In this document: positions 8,405 to 17,738 of the stretch, piece after piece
Layout: each line of letters opens with the position of its first letter
Position numbering within the stretch: position 1 is the first letter of the stretch
Origin: Fodinibacter sp963695175
GTDB lineage: Bacteria > Actinomycetota > Actinomycetes > Actinomycetales > Dermatophilaceae
DNA length: 64,000 nucleotides
NCBI GenBank assembly: GCA_963695175.1
Contig: CAVOGG010000009.1
Coordinates: 558,001-622,000, forward strand
Direction: 5' to 3'
Translations under genes and position numbers: made by a program
Notes under the pieces: generated by a model
Database searches by the model: none
What the model saw: only the letters and a program-made list of their open reading frames with translations
Told to the model about the DNA's origin: nothing

Positions 8405-8907
8405 GCGACGGGCACCCGGTGGCCGACGCCGTCGTGGCGCTGCTGCGCGAGCTCGACCTGTCGGTCGGCACCGCCGAGTCGCTGACCGGTGGCCTGGTCT
8501 GCGCCGCCCTGACGAGCGTGCCCGGCGCCTCCACCGTCGTGCGTGGTGGGGTCGTCGCGTACGCGAGCGAGGTCAAGGCCGACCTGCTCGGCGTCGACCC
8601 CGAGCTGCTCGCCCGCGAGGGGGCGGTGTGCGAGCCGGTCGCGGCCCAGCTGGCCGACGGCATCCGCCGGGTCCTGGGCTGCGCCGTGGGCGTGTCGACG
8701 ACGGGGGTGGCCGGCCCGGACCCGGCCGACGGGCAGCCGGTGGGCACCGTGTTCGTGGGCGCCAGCGGGCCCTGGGGAATCGTCGTCGAGCCGCTGGCGT
8801 TGACCGGCGACCGGGACCAGATCAGGGCGGCGAGCGTGCTGGCCGCACTGACCCTCCTGGAACGGGCACTGGAGAACCTCCGCGACGGCGTGGGTGCCTC
8901 GGGGTAA
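8401..8907 (+). CDS. cinA: CinA C-terminal-domain protein (nicotinamide-nucleotide amidase)
   Basis: 168 aa from the GTG at 8401, overlapping the pgsA stop as GTGA. The family (PncC/CinA-C) deamidates nicotinamide mononucleotide in pyridine-nucleotide salvage. Seen: TAESLTGGLV near residue 23, the VVRGGVVAYASEVKADLLGV stretch, and TTGVAGPDPADGQPVGTV, all family hallmarks. The N-terminal molybdopterin-like domain of long CinA proteins is absent, as usual in actinobacteria. It lies directly before clgR. Confidence 0.93.
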   Translation: MSDGHPVADAVVALLRELDLSVGTAESLTGGLVCAALTSVPGASTVVRGGVVAYASEVKADLLGVDPELLAREGAVCEPVAAQLADGIRRVLGCAVGVSTTGVAGPDPADGQPVGTVFVGASGPWGIVVEPLALTGDRDQIRAASVLAALTLLERALENLRDGVGASG

Positions 8908-8918
8908 CGTTGACTCGA

Positions 8919-8937
8919 CGGACCGCTCGACGGTCCG
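8919..8937. promoter_or_regulatory. Hairpin in the clgR leader/promoter region
   Basis: CGGACCG at 8919-8925 and CGGTCCG at 8931-8937 form a 7-bp stem with a 5-base loop. It sits between cinA and the strong clgR ribosome-binding site. It may be an attenuating or stabilising leader stem or an operator. A TTGACT at 8910-8915 could be the -35 of a clgR promoter. Confidence 0.35.
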
Positions 8938-8961
8938 CACTGACGAAGGAGAGGAGGCACC

Positions 8962-9267
8962 GTGATCCTGCTTCGACACGAGCTCGGCGAGGTCCTGCGC
9001 GAGATCCGCCAGGACCAGGGCCGCACGCTGCGCGACGTCGCGTCGTCCTCCGCCGTCTCCCTCGGCTACCTGAGCGAGCTCGAGCGCGGCACGAAGGAAG
9101 CCTCCTCCGAGCTGCTCGCCTCGGTGTGCACCGGCCTGGGTCTGAGCCTGTCCGAGGTGCTCGAGCTGGTGCGCGAGCGCGTCGAGCGGGTCGAGACCCT
9201 CTCCGCCCCGGTCTCGCTGCCCGTCGGGCACACGATGTCCGACACCGTCTCGGCCTCCGCGGCCTAG
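8962..9267 (+). CDS. clgR: ClgR-type helix-turn-helix transcriptional regulator
   Basis: 101 aa from the GTG at 8962, behind a strong AGGAGAGGAGG ribosome-binding sequence. In actinobacteria ClgR activates clp protease genes and stress functions. Seen: an XRE-type HTH in residues 9-65 (REIRQDQGRTLRDVASSSAV then SLGYLSELERG), and the characteristic pgsA-cinA-clgR order. The C-terminus ends VSASAA. A terminal Ala-Ala is a Clp degron in the related regulator PopR, so self-limiting proteolysis is plausible here (inference). Its TAG stop lies in a CTAG shared with the opposing gene. Confidence 0.9.
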   Translation: MILLRHELGEVLREIRQDQGRTLRDVASSSAVSLGYLSELERGTKEASSELLASVCTGLGLSLSEVLELVRERVERVETLSAPVSLPVGHTMSDTVSASAA

Positions 9268-10115
9268 GAGCGCCTCCTCCCGCTGCCCAACGGCCGCTGT
9301 GGCCTGCCGTCGTCGGTGGGGGCCAGCCCGCCCTGGCAGGTCGGGCACGAGAACAAGGTGCGCTGGCGCGGCACCACGCCGGTCGTCGCCACCCGCACCG
9401 TGTCGCCGCAGCGCCGGCACGGCCGCCCGGACCGGGCGTGCACGTACGCCTCTTCGCCGGACCGCTGGATGCCGGTGCTCGCCTGCCAGCCGGTGCGACG
9501 AGCGACGGCCATCAGCCGGTGCAGCCGCTCGAGCATGGCGAGCACCCGCTCGTGGTCGAGGTCGCCGGCAGGGGTCCACGGAAGCACGCGCTCGATGAAG
9601 AGGATCTCGCTGGCCCAGAACGTTCCGACCCCCGCGAGCACCCGCTGGTCGAGCAGGGTGTCGCCGATCAAGCCCGCGGATGCCGTGACGCGTGCCGCCG
9701 CGACCGTGGTGTCCCAGTCAGGGCCGAGCACGTCGGGGCCGAGGTGGCCGACGAGCTCGGACTCGCGTGAGGTCGGCACGAGGTCGAGCATCCCCAGGCG
9801 CAGGCCGAGGGCCGACCACTGCCCGGTCAGCAGGGCGGCCCGCAGGTCGTGGCGACGCAGTGCCCGCTCGGTGGCGGGGCCCGGGTGCTCGACCCGCCAC
9901 TGGCCCTCCATCCGAAGGTGCGTGTGCAGGGTGGTGCCCGTGTCGAACCGGTGCAGCAGGTGCTTGCCGCGGGCGACGACCTCGAGGGTGCGCGATCCGG
10001 CGAGGTCGACGTGGGGCACCGTGGGCCAGCGCAGCTCCGCCCGCTCGAGCACCGCGTCGCGCAGGGCGGCGTCGAGCCGGTCGGCGGTGCGGTGCACGGT
10101 GTCACCCTCGGGCAC
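9264..10115 (-). CDS. Nei/Fpg-family DNA glycosylase (endonuclease VIII type)
   Basis: 283 aa. A bifunctional DNA glycosylase/AP lyase that removes oxidised bases. Seen: the mature N-terminus begins Pro2-Glu3 (PEGDTVHRTA), the catalytic pair of the family; a helix-two-turn-helix region at about 130-200; and a C-terminal zinc finger with CxxC pairs (CRRC and CPTC, about 237-268). The PEGDTV opening indicates Nei rather than MutM. It starts 6 bp after lhr ends, so it is very likely co-transcribed. The lhr-nei pairing also occurs in mycobacteria. Confidence 0.93.
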   Translation of the reverse strand: MPEGDTVHRTADRLDAALRDAVLERAELRWPTVPHVDLAGSRTLEVVARGKHLLHRFDTGTTLHTHLRMEGQWRVEHPGPATERALRRHDLRAALLTGQWSALGLRLGMLDLVPTSRESELVGHLGPDVLGPDWDTTVAAARVTASAGLIGDTLLDQRVLAGVGTFWASEILFIERVLPWTPAGDLDHERVLAMLERLHRLMAVARRTGWQASTGIQRSGEEAYVHARSGRPCRRCGDTVRVATTGVVPRQRTLFSCPTCQGGLAPTDDGRPQRPLGSGRRRS

Positions 10116-10121
10116 CCCCGC

Positions 10122-13100
10122 TCACCTCCGCATCCGCAACCCGCGCGGTGTGAGGTGGAAGCCGGCACCTTCGAGGGCCGCGACGACCGGGTGCCCCGAG
10201 CCCAGGACCTGGCCACCGTCCGCCTTCTCGACGGTGATCCGCCCGAGGCTGCCGCGCCGCACGGCGTCGGCGAGGGCGACGGCCGCGGCCCGCAGGAGGT
10301 CGGGGTCGTCGGAGTAGGTCAGCACCGTCTTGCCACCCCGCTCGACGTAGAGCACGAGGTCGCCGTCGACGAGCAGCACGACGGCGCCGGCCTTGCGGCC
10401 GGGCTGGTGGCGACGGCGCTTGTCGGAGGGACCGTCGGCGGGGGCGTCGCCCTCGGCGGGGTCGACCGCGCGGTCGGGCCACCCCAGGGCCGCGCCGTAC
10501 GGGTTGGCCGGGTCGCTGGACGCGAGCACGACGGCGGTCGGTGCGGCCCGGCCGTGGTCGCCGCCGGCGCTGCCGGACCCCTGACCGCTGCGCAGCCGGT
10601 CGACGGCGCCGGTGGTGCCGAACTGCGAGGCGCCGAGCCCCTCGACGAAGTAGCCGCGGCGCACCCGCCCGGCCTCCTCGGCGCGGCCGAGCACCCGGTA
10701 GATCGCGGCGAAGCCCCCCGGCACGTCCTCGGCCGCGGTCGCGCCGCGGGTGAGGATGCCGTGCCGGTCGAGCAGCAGCTCGGCGGTGGCGTACGCCCGC
10801 AGGGTGGGGTCGAGGTCGACCGGGGGCAGCAGCGACCAGCGGCCGGTGACCTGCGGGGGGCCGGTGCGCGCCGGGAGCGTGGGGCGGGTCGGAGCGGCCC
10901 CGAGGCCGCCGAGCGGCCCGCGGCGACCGGCGTACCGGGTGCGACGCGGGCCGGAGGTGCTGCGCTTGTGCGCGGTGCGCCCGCCGGACAGCAACGCGCG
11001 CACCGGCGCGAAGGTGTCGCCGGTGACCCGACCCGACCAGGCCAGGTCCCACAGCGTGGTCGCGAGGCCCGCGTCGTCGCTGGATCCGACCTGGTCGGAC
11101 AGGGTGCGGAAGAAGTGCGCCCCGCCTCCGGCGAGGGCGTCGAGCACCGCGAGCCCGTCGGCGGACGGGACCCGGTCGGGGTCGGGGCCGGGCAGCGTGA
11201 CGTGCGCGGAGTCGGCGAGGTGCAGCGAGACCCAGCCGTCGTCGCCGGGCAGCGAACCGTGGCCGCACCAGAGCACCTCGCCGGTGGACATCAGCTCGTC
11301 GAGCAGGGCAGGGGAGTAGTCGGCGACCCGGCTCGGCAGCACGAGGGACTCGATGGCACTGGCCGGCAGCACGGCCCCGCTGAGCTGCTCGACGACGCGG
11401 ACCAGTCCGTCACGCCCGCGCAGCCGACCGCCGACGCCCTGCCAGCCCTGCAGGAAGCGGGACAGCTCGACCGGGGTGACCGGCTCGACCTCGGCACGCA
11501 GCGCCGCCAGCGATCGCCGGCGCAGCATGCGCAGCACCTCGGCGTCGCAGAACTCGGTGCCGCCCCCGCCGGTGGGCAGCAGCTCGCCCTCCACGACCCG
11601 GCCGGACGACACCAGCCGGGCCAGGGCCGCCGTGGCGACGGCGGGGCCCAGGCCGTAGGCGCGGGCCACCTCGGTGGCGTGGAACGGCACGTGGGTGCGG
11701 GCGTAGCGCGCGACGAGGTCACCGAGCGGGTCGGGCACCGGCTCGAGGAAGGCCTGCGGTACGCCGGGCGGCAACGAGACGCCGAGCGCGTCGCGCAGCC
11801 GGGAGGCGTCGTCGATGGCCGACCACCGGTCCTCCGCCGCGACCCGGACCGCGATGACCTGCCGGGCGTCGTGCAGCCCGGCCAGCCAGGCCTCGACGTC
11901 GTCGCCGGTGGTGCCCTCGCGGCAGCGGGCCAGGATGCCGTCGACCGGCAGCGGCCCGAGCGAACGCAGCAGGTCGAGCACGTCGTCGGCGTCGCGGGCC
12001 GCCCGCTCGGGGGTGAGCCGCTGCAGCTCGGCCTCGGTGCGGGCGATCTGCTCGGCGTCGAGCAGGTCGCGCAGCGCCAGCCCCTCGCTGGTGCCGAGCA
12101 GCTCGGCGAGCAGGCTGGGGTCGAGCGCCAGGGCGGCGGCACGACGCTCGGCCAGCGGGGAGTCGCCCTCGTAGAGGAACTGCGCGACGTAGCCGAACAG
12201 CAGCGACTTGGCGAACGGCGAGGGGGTGCTGCTCTCGACGTCGACGACGGTGACCCTGCGTGAGCCGATGTCGCGCATCAGGTCGACCAGGCCGGGCACG
12301 TCGAAGACGTCCTGGACGCACTCGCGCACCGCCTCGAGCACGATCGGGAAGGTCGGGTACTGGCTGGCGACCTCGAGCAGCTGCGAGGCGCGCTGGCGCT
12401 GCTGCCACAGCGGCTGGCGGCGGTCGGGCCGACGGCGGGGGAGGAGCAGCGCCCGGGCAGCGCACTCGCGGAAGCGCGCCGCGAACAGCGCCGAGCCGCC
12501 GATCTCCTCGGTGACCAGGCCGCGCACGTCGTCGGGGTCGAGGGTGACCAGGTCGAGCAGCTCACGACCGACCCCGCGCTCGCGCACGCCGTCGAGGTCG
12601 TCGAGCTCGATGTCGGGCAGGCGCAGCACGATGCCGTCGTCGCCGTGCATCGCCTGCACGTCGACGCCGAACCGGTCGCGCATCCGGGCGCTCACGGCCA
12701 GCGCCCACGGGGCGTGCACCTGCGCGCCGAACGGGGAGAGGATGGCGACCCGCCAGTCGCCGAGCTCGTCACGGAACCGCTCGACGACGATCGCCCGGTC
12801 GTCGGGCACGTGGCCGGTGGCCTCGCGCTGCTCGCGCAGGTAGCCGAGCAGGTTGTCGGCGGCCCAGTCGTCGAGCCCGGCTGCCATCACCCGCTCGCGC
12901 GCCGCCTGCGGAGCCAGCGCCTCGACCTCGCGGACGAACGCGCCGACGGCCCGGCCCAGCTCGGCGGGGCGACCCAGCGAGTCGCCCTTCCAGAACGGCA
13001 GCCGCCCCGGCAGCCCGGGCGCGGGCGTGACGAGGACCCGGTCGTGCGTGATGTCCTCGATGCGCCAGGTGCTCGTGCCGAGGGTGAACAGGTCGCCGAC

Positions 13101-14849
13101 CCTCGACTCGTAGACCATCTCCTCGTCGAGCTCGCCGACCCGGCGGCCGGGGCCCTCGCCGGTGGCGAGGAAGACGGCGTACAGCCCGCGGTCGGGGATC
13201 GTGCCACCCGAGGTGACAGCGAGCCGCTGGGCGCCCCGGCGGCCGGTGAGCGTGTCGGACAGGCGGTCCCAGGTGATGCGGGCGCGCAGCTCGGCGAACT
13301 CGTCGCTGGGGTAGCGCCCGGCGAGCATGTCGAGCACCGACTCCAGCACCGGGCGGGTGAGGGTGGAGTACGAGGCCGACCTGCGGGCGAGGGCGAGCAC
13401 GTCGTCGACGGTCCACTCGTCGAGCGCGCACATCGCCACCACCTGCTGGGCGAGCACGTCGAGCGGGGTGTTGGGCAGGTGCAGCGCCTCGATCTGGCCC
13501 GCGAGCATCCGCTCGACGACGACCGCGGTCTGCACGAGGTCGCCGCGGAACTTCGGGAAGAGCACCCCGCGGCTGACGGCGCCGACCTGGTGGCCGGCCC
13601 GGCCGACCCGCTGCAGCCCGGAGGCCACCGACGGTGGCGACTCGACCTGCACGACGAGGTCGACGGCGCCCATGTCGATGCCGAGCTCGAGGCTGCTCGT
13701 GGCGACCACGGCGGGCAGCCGGCCCGACTTGAGGTCCTCCTCGATGGTGGCGCGCTGCTCCTTGCTGACCGAGCCGTGGTGGGCGCGGGCGAGCACGGCG
13801 GGGGCGCCGCGCGAGGCGCCGGACTGGGCCATGACCTGCGCGGGGCTGCGGGTGAGCGTCGCTGCGCGCGGCACGGCATCCGGCGCGGTGACGGTGCCGT
13901 CGCCCTCCGCCGCCTCGACCCGTTCCTCCCAGATCTCGTTGAGCCGGGTCGTCAGCCGCTCGGCGAGCCGGCGGCTGTTGGAGAACACCAGGGTGGAGGT
14001 GTGCTCGGCGACGAGGTCGACGATGCGCTCCTCGACGTGCGGCCAGATCGACGCGCGCTGCTCCTGGCCGGATGCCGCGCCGCTCAGGTCTCCGGTGGGC
14101 TGGCCGAGCTCGGCCATGTCGGGCACCGGCACGACGACCTTGAGGTCCCACTTCTTGGTCGAGGGCGGCTGCACGACCTCGACCGGGCGGCCACCGGCGA
14201 GGTAGCGGGCGACCTCCTCGACCGGTCGGACGGTGGCGGACAGCCCGATCCGCTGGGCCGGGCGCTCGAGGTGTGCGTCGAGGCGCTCGAGGGAGAGGGC
14301 GAGGTGGGCGCCGCGCTTGGTGCCGGCCAGGGCGTGCACCTCGTCGAGGATGACGGTCTCGACCCCCGCGAGCGCCTCGCGCGCGGCGGAGGTCAGGATG
14401 AGGAAGAGCGACTCGGGGGTCGTGATGAGGACGTCGGTGGGGGTGCGGGCGAAGGCGCGGCGCTCGTCGGCCGGGGTGTCGCCCGAGCGCACCGAGACGG
14501 TGATGTCGGGCTCGGGCACCCCGAGGCGGGTGGCCGCGTGCCGGATGCCGACGAGCGGGCTGCGCAGGTTGCGTTCGACGTCGACGGCGAGCGCCTTCAT
14601 CGGCGAGACGTAGAGCACCCGGCAGCGGGCCTTCTTGTCCTCCGGGAGCGGCCTCGAGGCCAGCCGGTCGAGGGCCCAGAGGAAGGCCGACAGCGTCTTG
14701 CCCGACCCGGTGGGCGCGACGACCAGGGCGTGGTGGCCGCTGCTGATCGCTTCCCACGCTCCCTCCTGGGCGGCCGTGGGTGCGCTGAAGCTCCCGCGGA
14801 ACCAGGCGGCGGTGGCGGGGGAGAATCGGTCTAGGACGTCGCCGGACAT
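10122..14849 (-). CDS. lhr: ATP-dependent DNA helicase Lhr
   Basis: 1575 aa, the full-length Lhr-type superfamily 2 helicase, a 3'-to-5' DNA translocase with a preference for RNA:DNA hybrids. Seen: Walker A APTGSGKT at 45-52, DEVH at 169-172, a second RecA-like domain (ATSSLELGIDMG then QRVGRAGHQ), and the long Lhr-specific C-terminal extension containing winged-helix-like and beta-rich modules. It is first gene of an lhr-nei repair operon. Just upstream is a sequence resembling the actinobacterial DNA-damage (PafBC/RecA-independent) promoter. Confidence 0.96.
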   Translation of the reverse strand: MSGDVLDRFSPATAAWFRGSFSAPTAAQEGAWEAISSGHHALVVAPTGSGKTLSAFLWALDRLASRPLPEDKKARCRVLYVSPMKALAVDVERNLRSPLVGIRHAATRLGVPEPDITVSVRSGDTPADERRAFARTPTDVLITTPESLFLILTSAAREALAGVETVILDEVHALAGTKRGAHLALSLERLDAHLERPAQRIGLSATVRPVEEVARYLAGGRPVEVVQPPSTKKWDLKVVVPVPDMAELGQPTGDLSGAASGQEQRASIWPHVEERIVDLVAEHTSTLVFSNSRRLAERLTTRLNEIWEERVEAAEGDGTVTAPDAVPRAATLTRSPAQVMAQSGASRGAPAVLARAHHGSVSKEQRATIEEDLKSGRLPAVVATSSLELGIDMGAVDLVVQVESPPSVASGLQRVGRAGHQVGAVSRGVLFPKFRGDLVQTAVVVERMLAGQIEALHLPNTPLDVLAQQVVAMCALDEWTVDDVLALARRSASYSTLTRPVLESVLDMLAGRYPSDEFAELRARITWDRLSDTLTGRRGAQRLAVTSGGTIPDRGLYAVFLATGEGPGRRVGELDEEMVYESRVGDLFTLGTSTWRIEDITHDRVLVTPAPGLPGRLPFWKGDSLGRPAELGRAVGAFVREVEALAPQAARERVMAAGLDDWAADNLLGYLREQREATGHVPDDRAIVVERFRDELGDWRVAILSPFGAQVHAPWALAVSARMRDRFGVDVQAMHGDDGIVLRLPDIELDDLDGVRERGVGRELLDLVTLDPDDVRGLVTEEIGGSALFAARFRECAARALLLPRRRPDRRQPLWQQRQRASQLLEVASQYPTFPIVLEAVRECVQDVFDVPGLVDLMRDIGSRRVTVVDVESSTPSPFAKSLLFGYVAQFLYEGDSPLAERRAAALALDPSLLAELLGTSEGLALRDLLDAEQIARTEAELQRLTPERAARDADDVLDLLRSLGPLPVDGILARCREGTTGDDVEAWLAGLHDARQVIAVRVAAEDRWSAIDDASRLRDALGVSLPPGVPQAFLEPVPDPLGDLVARYARTHVPFHATEVARAYGLGPAVATAALARLVSSGRVVEGELLPTGGGGTEFCDAEVLRMLRRRSLAALRAEVEPVTPVELSRFLQGWQGVGGRLRGRDGLVRVVEQLSGAVLPASAIESLVLPSRVADYSPALLDELMSTGEVLWCGHGSLPGDDGWVSLHLADSAHVTLPGPDPDRVPSADGLAVLDALAGGGAHFFRTLSDQVGSSDDAGLATTLWDLAWSGRVTGDTFAPVRALLSGGRTAHKRSTSGPRRTRYAGRRGPLGGLGAAPTRPTLPARTGPPQVTGRWSLLPPVDLDPTLRAYATAELLLDRHGILTRGATAAEDVPGGFAAIYRVLGRAEEAGRVRRGYFVEGLGASQFGTTGAVDRLRSGQGSGSAGGDHGRAAPTAVVLASSDPANPYGAALGWPDRAVDPAEGDAPADGPSDKRRRHQPGRKAGAVVLLVDGDLVLYVERGGKTVLTYSDDPDLLRAAAVALADAVRRGSLGRITVEKADGGQVLGSGHPVVAALEGAGFHLTPRGLRMRR

Positions 14850-14858
14850 GTGGCTGAC

Positions 14859-14881
14859 AGCCTCTCACCCGGCACCGACAG
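14859..14881 (-). promoter_or_regulatory. Candidate PafBC-type DNA-damage promoter of lhr
   Basis: On the minus strand, CTGTCGGTG (14881-14873), exactly eight bases, then GAGGCT (14864-14859). The known RecA-independent actinobacterial damage promoter is TTGTCRGTG-N8-TANNNT, so the upstream block matches 8 of 9 positions and the spacing is right, while the -10 is imperfect. Nine bases follow before the lhr ATG. Confidence 0.45.
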
Positions 14882-14893
14882 GAGGAGGACTCC

Positions 14894-15457
14894 ATGGACG
14901 GGTTCACGGTCGAACCGCTGGGTCCGCGGACGTGGGACGCGTACGCACGGATGATGGAGCGGCACAACGGCGTGTTCGGCGGCTGCTGGTGCACCTACTT
15001 CCAGACGTTGCCGTCCGAGAAGACCTACGACGCCGACGACAACCGCTCGCTCAAACAGCGACTGGTGGAGGAAGGCCGCGCGCACGCCGCGCTGGTGTTC
15101 GACGGTGACGAGGCGGTGGCCTGGGCGCAGTACGGCACCCCGGAGGAGCTGCCGAACATCTACCACCGCAAGGAGTACGACGAGGCGGGCGACCCTGCCC
15201 CGGACTATCGCGTCACGTGCATCTTCGTCGACAAGAAGCACCGCCGGCAGGGCGTCACGAAGGTCGCGCTGCGCGGGGCGCTCGACCTCATCGAGCAGGC
15301 GGGCGGCGGGGTCGTCGAGGGCTACCCGCACGACACGAGCGACGGACGCAAGGTGTCGGTGCTCTACGACGGCACCCGCCGGGTGTTCGAGGAGGCCGGG
15401 TTCACCTACGTGCGACCCAAGGGCCTGCGCAACTGCGTGATGCGAGCCCGGGTCTGA
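14894..15457 (+). CDS. GNAT-family N-acetyltransferase
   Basis: 187 aa from the ATG at 14894, behind a clear AGGAGGAGG ribosome-binding site. Predicted acetyl-CoA-dependent acetyltransferase of unknown substrate. Seen: the GNAT core at about residues 50-150 with the acetyl-CoA-binding stretch FVDKKHRRQGVTKVAL near 112-127. A Cys-rich CWCTYFQ segment near residues 36-42 is typical of this subgroup. It is divergent from lhr with 44 bp between starts, and its ribosome-binding site overlaps the candidate lhr promoter. Confidence 0.85.
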   Translation: MDGFTVEPLGPRTWDAYARMMERHNGVFGGCWCTYFQTLPSEKTYDADDNRSLKQRLVEEGRAHAALVFDGDEAVAWAQYGTPEELPNIYHRKEYDEAGDPAPDYRVTCIFVDKKHRRQGVTKVALRGALDLIEQAGGGVVEGYPHDTSDGRKVSVLYDGTRRVFEEAGFTYVRPKGLRNCVMRARV

Positions 15458-15529
15458 CCGGGCGCGCGCCGGCCCGGCATCCAGGTGCGAGTTCTCGCAG
15501 GTCGTCGAGCAGATGTCGCGGGGCGAGGT

Positions 15530-15535
15530 TAGGAT
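15530..15535 (+). promoter_or_regulatory. -10 hexamer TAGGAT before the broken surface-protein gene
   Basis: TAGGAT lies 36 bases before the ATG at 15572, which has its own purine-rich GGGGGA ribosome-binding sequence. The promoter region therefore looks intact although the reading frame behind it is not. Confidence 0.35.
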
Positions 15536-15571
15536 CCCCCGATCACCTTGACGCTCCACCCCGGGGGACCC

Positions 15572-17714
15572 ATGCGACGCCTTGCCGTCATCCTGACCGC
15601 TGCTGCCACCATCACGGCAGGACTGGTCGCCGTGCCGGCCCAGGCAGCGACCCTGCCGAGCCCGCCCACCACCTCGTACGCCTTCTTCACCGCCCCGCGT
15701 CCCGGCGTCGACTGGGGCACCCGTTTCCAGACGCGGCGGCGGAACGACGCGGGGGCTACCCCGCTCGGCGGCGGGGGTCTCACGGTCGGGGGCACGACGC
15801 CGACGACCTTCGCGCGGACCTTCCTCGAGCCGCCCACGGGTCAGTCCTTCGCGGTCGGCACCTACGACATCAACGAGGCGGCCACCGCCACGCAGGCCGC
15901 GCGTCCAGTCGGACGGCGCCGCGCCGAGCCGAGTGCGCTGTCGACCTCCGGGACCCTCACCGTGCACGAGGTCACCCTCGGCGCCGGCGAGGTCACCGCG
16001 TTCGCCGGGTCGGTGCGCGGCAACTGCGGCAAGGGCGGCCGGTCTTCGCGCAGGAGATCCGGTGGAACTCGACGGTGCCGTGATCGTGCTCACCGCACCG
16101 GTCAGCACCTCGAAGACCGAGACGGTCACGGTGCAGGCCGGCGCGTCGCCGACGACCTTCGGCAAGGCGATCGGCACCGGCACCGACGCCAAGGTCGCGA
16201 TCACCGCGAACACCTGCAGCGGCGCCACGGTCCAGGCCGGCCAAGACCACGTGCACGCTGAACCTCACCGCCACGCCTGACTTCTTCGGCCCGGCGCAGG
16301 ACCTCATCACCCTCCCCGACGGCGGCGACGGGCGGAAGATCCCGGTCACGGTCGACGGCTTCGACACCGCCACCGGCGCCTACACGCCGCTCACCCCGGC
16401 CCGGCTGCTCGACACCCGAGCGGCAAGGTCGGGGTCACGACGACGTACCCCGATCGGCGCCGACAAGTCCATCGACCTGCAGGTGACCGACCGCGGCGGC
16501 GTCCCGGCCGCCGGGGCCACCGCGGTCGTGCTCAACGTCACCGTCGTCGCGGCCGACGACCGCCGGGTTACGTCACCCTGCTACCCGACCGGCGTCGGCC
16601 CGCCCCACCGCGTCGTCGGTGAACTTCAACAAGGGCTGGACCGGCGCGAACCTCGTCACGGTCAAGCTCGGCACCGGCGGAAAGGTCCGCATCTACAACA
16701 ACACCGGCAGCACGCACGTGCGTCGCCGACGTCATGGGCTACTACCACGGGGCGGCCAGCACCGCGGCCGCCGGCTACGGCGGCTACTCGGCGTCGAGCC
16801 GACCCGCATCGCTCGACACCCGCACTGGATGGCGGCTCGCTCCCGACCGACTTCTTCCTGACGACGCCGGTCGACTTCGGCGCGCTGACGTGAACGCGCA
16901 CGTCAGGGGCTTCGCGGTCAACGTCACGGTCACCGGGCCGACCGGTGGCGGCTTCCTCACGGCGTGGAACGGCGAACGGCGCCGACAGTCCCCAACACGT
17001 CGACCCTGAACTTCACCGCGGGGCAAGACGGTGCCCAACATGGCGATCGTCCCGACCCGGCCTGCGGCGGCCGACTGCGGCTCGAGCCCGAGGACGTCCC
17101 GATGATCGGTGTGCTCAACGACTCGACCGGCGCCGCGCACGTCATCGTCGACCTCGTCGGGGTACTACGACGACAACACCCTCGACGGCATGTGGCGCTA
17201 TCCGCCCGCTGACAGCGTCGACCCGGGTCGTCAACACCAAGACGGGCCAGGGCATCCCGTGCGGCCCTCGGGCCCGGCGGCCTGGCCACGGTGACCGCAC
17301 CCGGCCGGGTGACGACCTACAACTCGATGGCGCTGGTCACGAACACGACGGCGAACAAGCCGACGAGCAACACCGTCCTCACGCTGTGGAACGCCGACAT
17401 CCCCAGCCCACGGTGAGCAACCTGAACCCGGCCGCCGGCCAGCTGGTGTCGAACATGACGATCACCGACCTCGGCGTCGGCTACGACTTCAACGGTGAAC
17501 AACACCGTCCGGCACGACGAACCTGGTGCTCGACGTCGCCGGCACGATGGAGACCTACCCGGCCGTGGCCGACCCCGGAGCGGCGGCCGCGCTGCGGGCC
17601 GACGGGTTGTCGGCGCTGCGCAAGGACCCGGCGCGGCGGGCGACCGGCGACCCCGGGCGAAGGCGCCGGCCTTCACCGCCACGCCCAGTCGACGGCATCC
17701 TGCGACACCGCTGA
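15572..17714 (+). pseudogene. Secreted actinobacterial repeat protein, shattered by many frameshifts
   Basis: Starts MRRLAVILTAAATITAGLVA and continues with an AxA-type signal-peptide end. The frame is then broken by more than twenty one-base shifts. Stitching the frames gives at least three repeats of a surface module common in actinobacterial cell-wall amidases and secreted proteins (PARLLDTR ... GVPAAGATAVVLNVTV ... GANLVTVKLGTGGKVRIYNN ... DVMGYY). Clear shift points include about 16035, 16242, 16418, 16452, 16564, 16587, 16606, 16721, 17024, 17161 and 17493. Codon bias stays native in each correct frame. This is either a decaying gene or a stretch of poor consensus sequence; function would be wall or surface binding. 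Confidence 0.7.
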
Positions 17715-17722
17715 CGCCGCGG

Positions 17723-17736
17723 GTCGGTCGACCGAC
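17723..17736. terminator. 14-bp palindrome between convergent genes
   Basis: GTCGGTCGACCGAC is a perfect palindrome in the 24-bp gap between the broken surface gene and the agmatine deiminase gene. It could fold into a short hairpin on either transcript, but is weak for a terminator. Confidence 0.3.
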
Positions 17737-17738
17737 GG

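Noticed and set aside
9849..12263. 804-codon plus-strand open frame opposite lhr and nei
   Set aside because: Composition is His/Gly/Arg-rich with no family motif; it is created by GC-rich third positions of lhr.
12645..14834. 729-codon plus-strand open frame opposite lhr
   Set aside because: Typical high-GC antisense shadow; lhr has all helicase motifs in the opposite strand.
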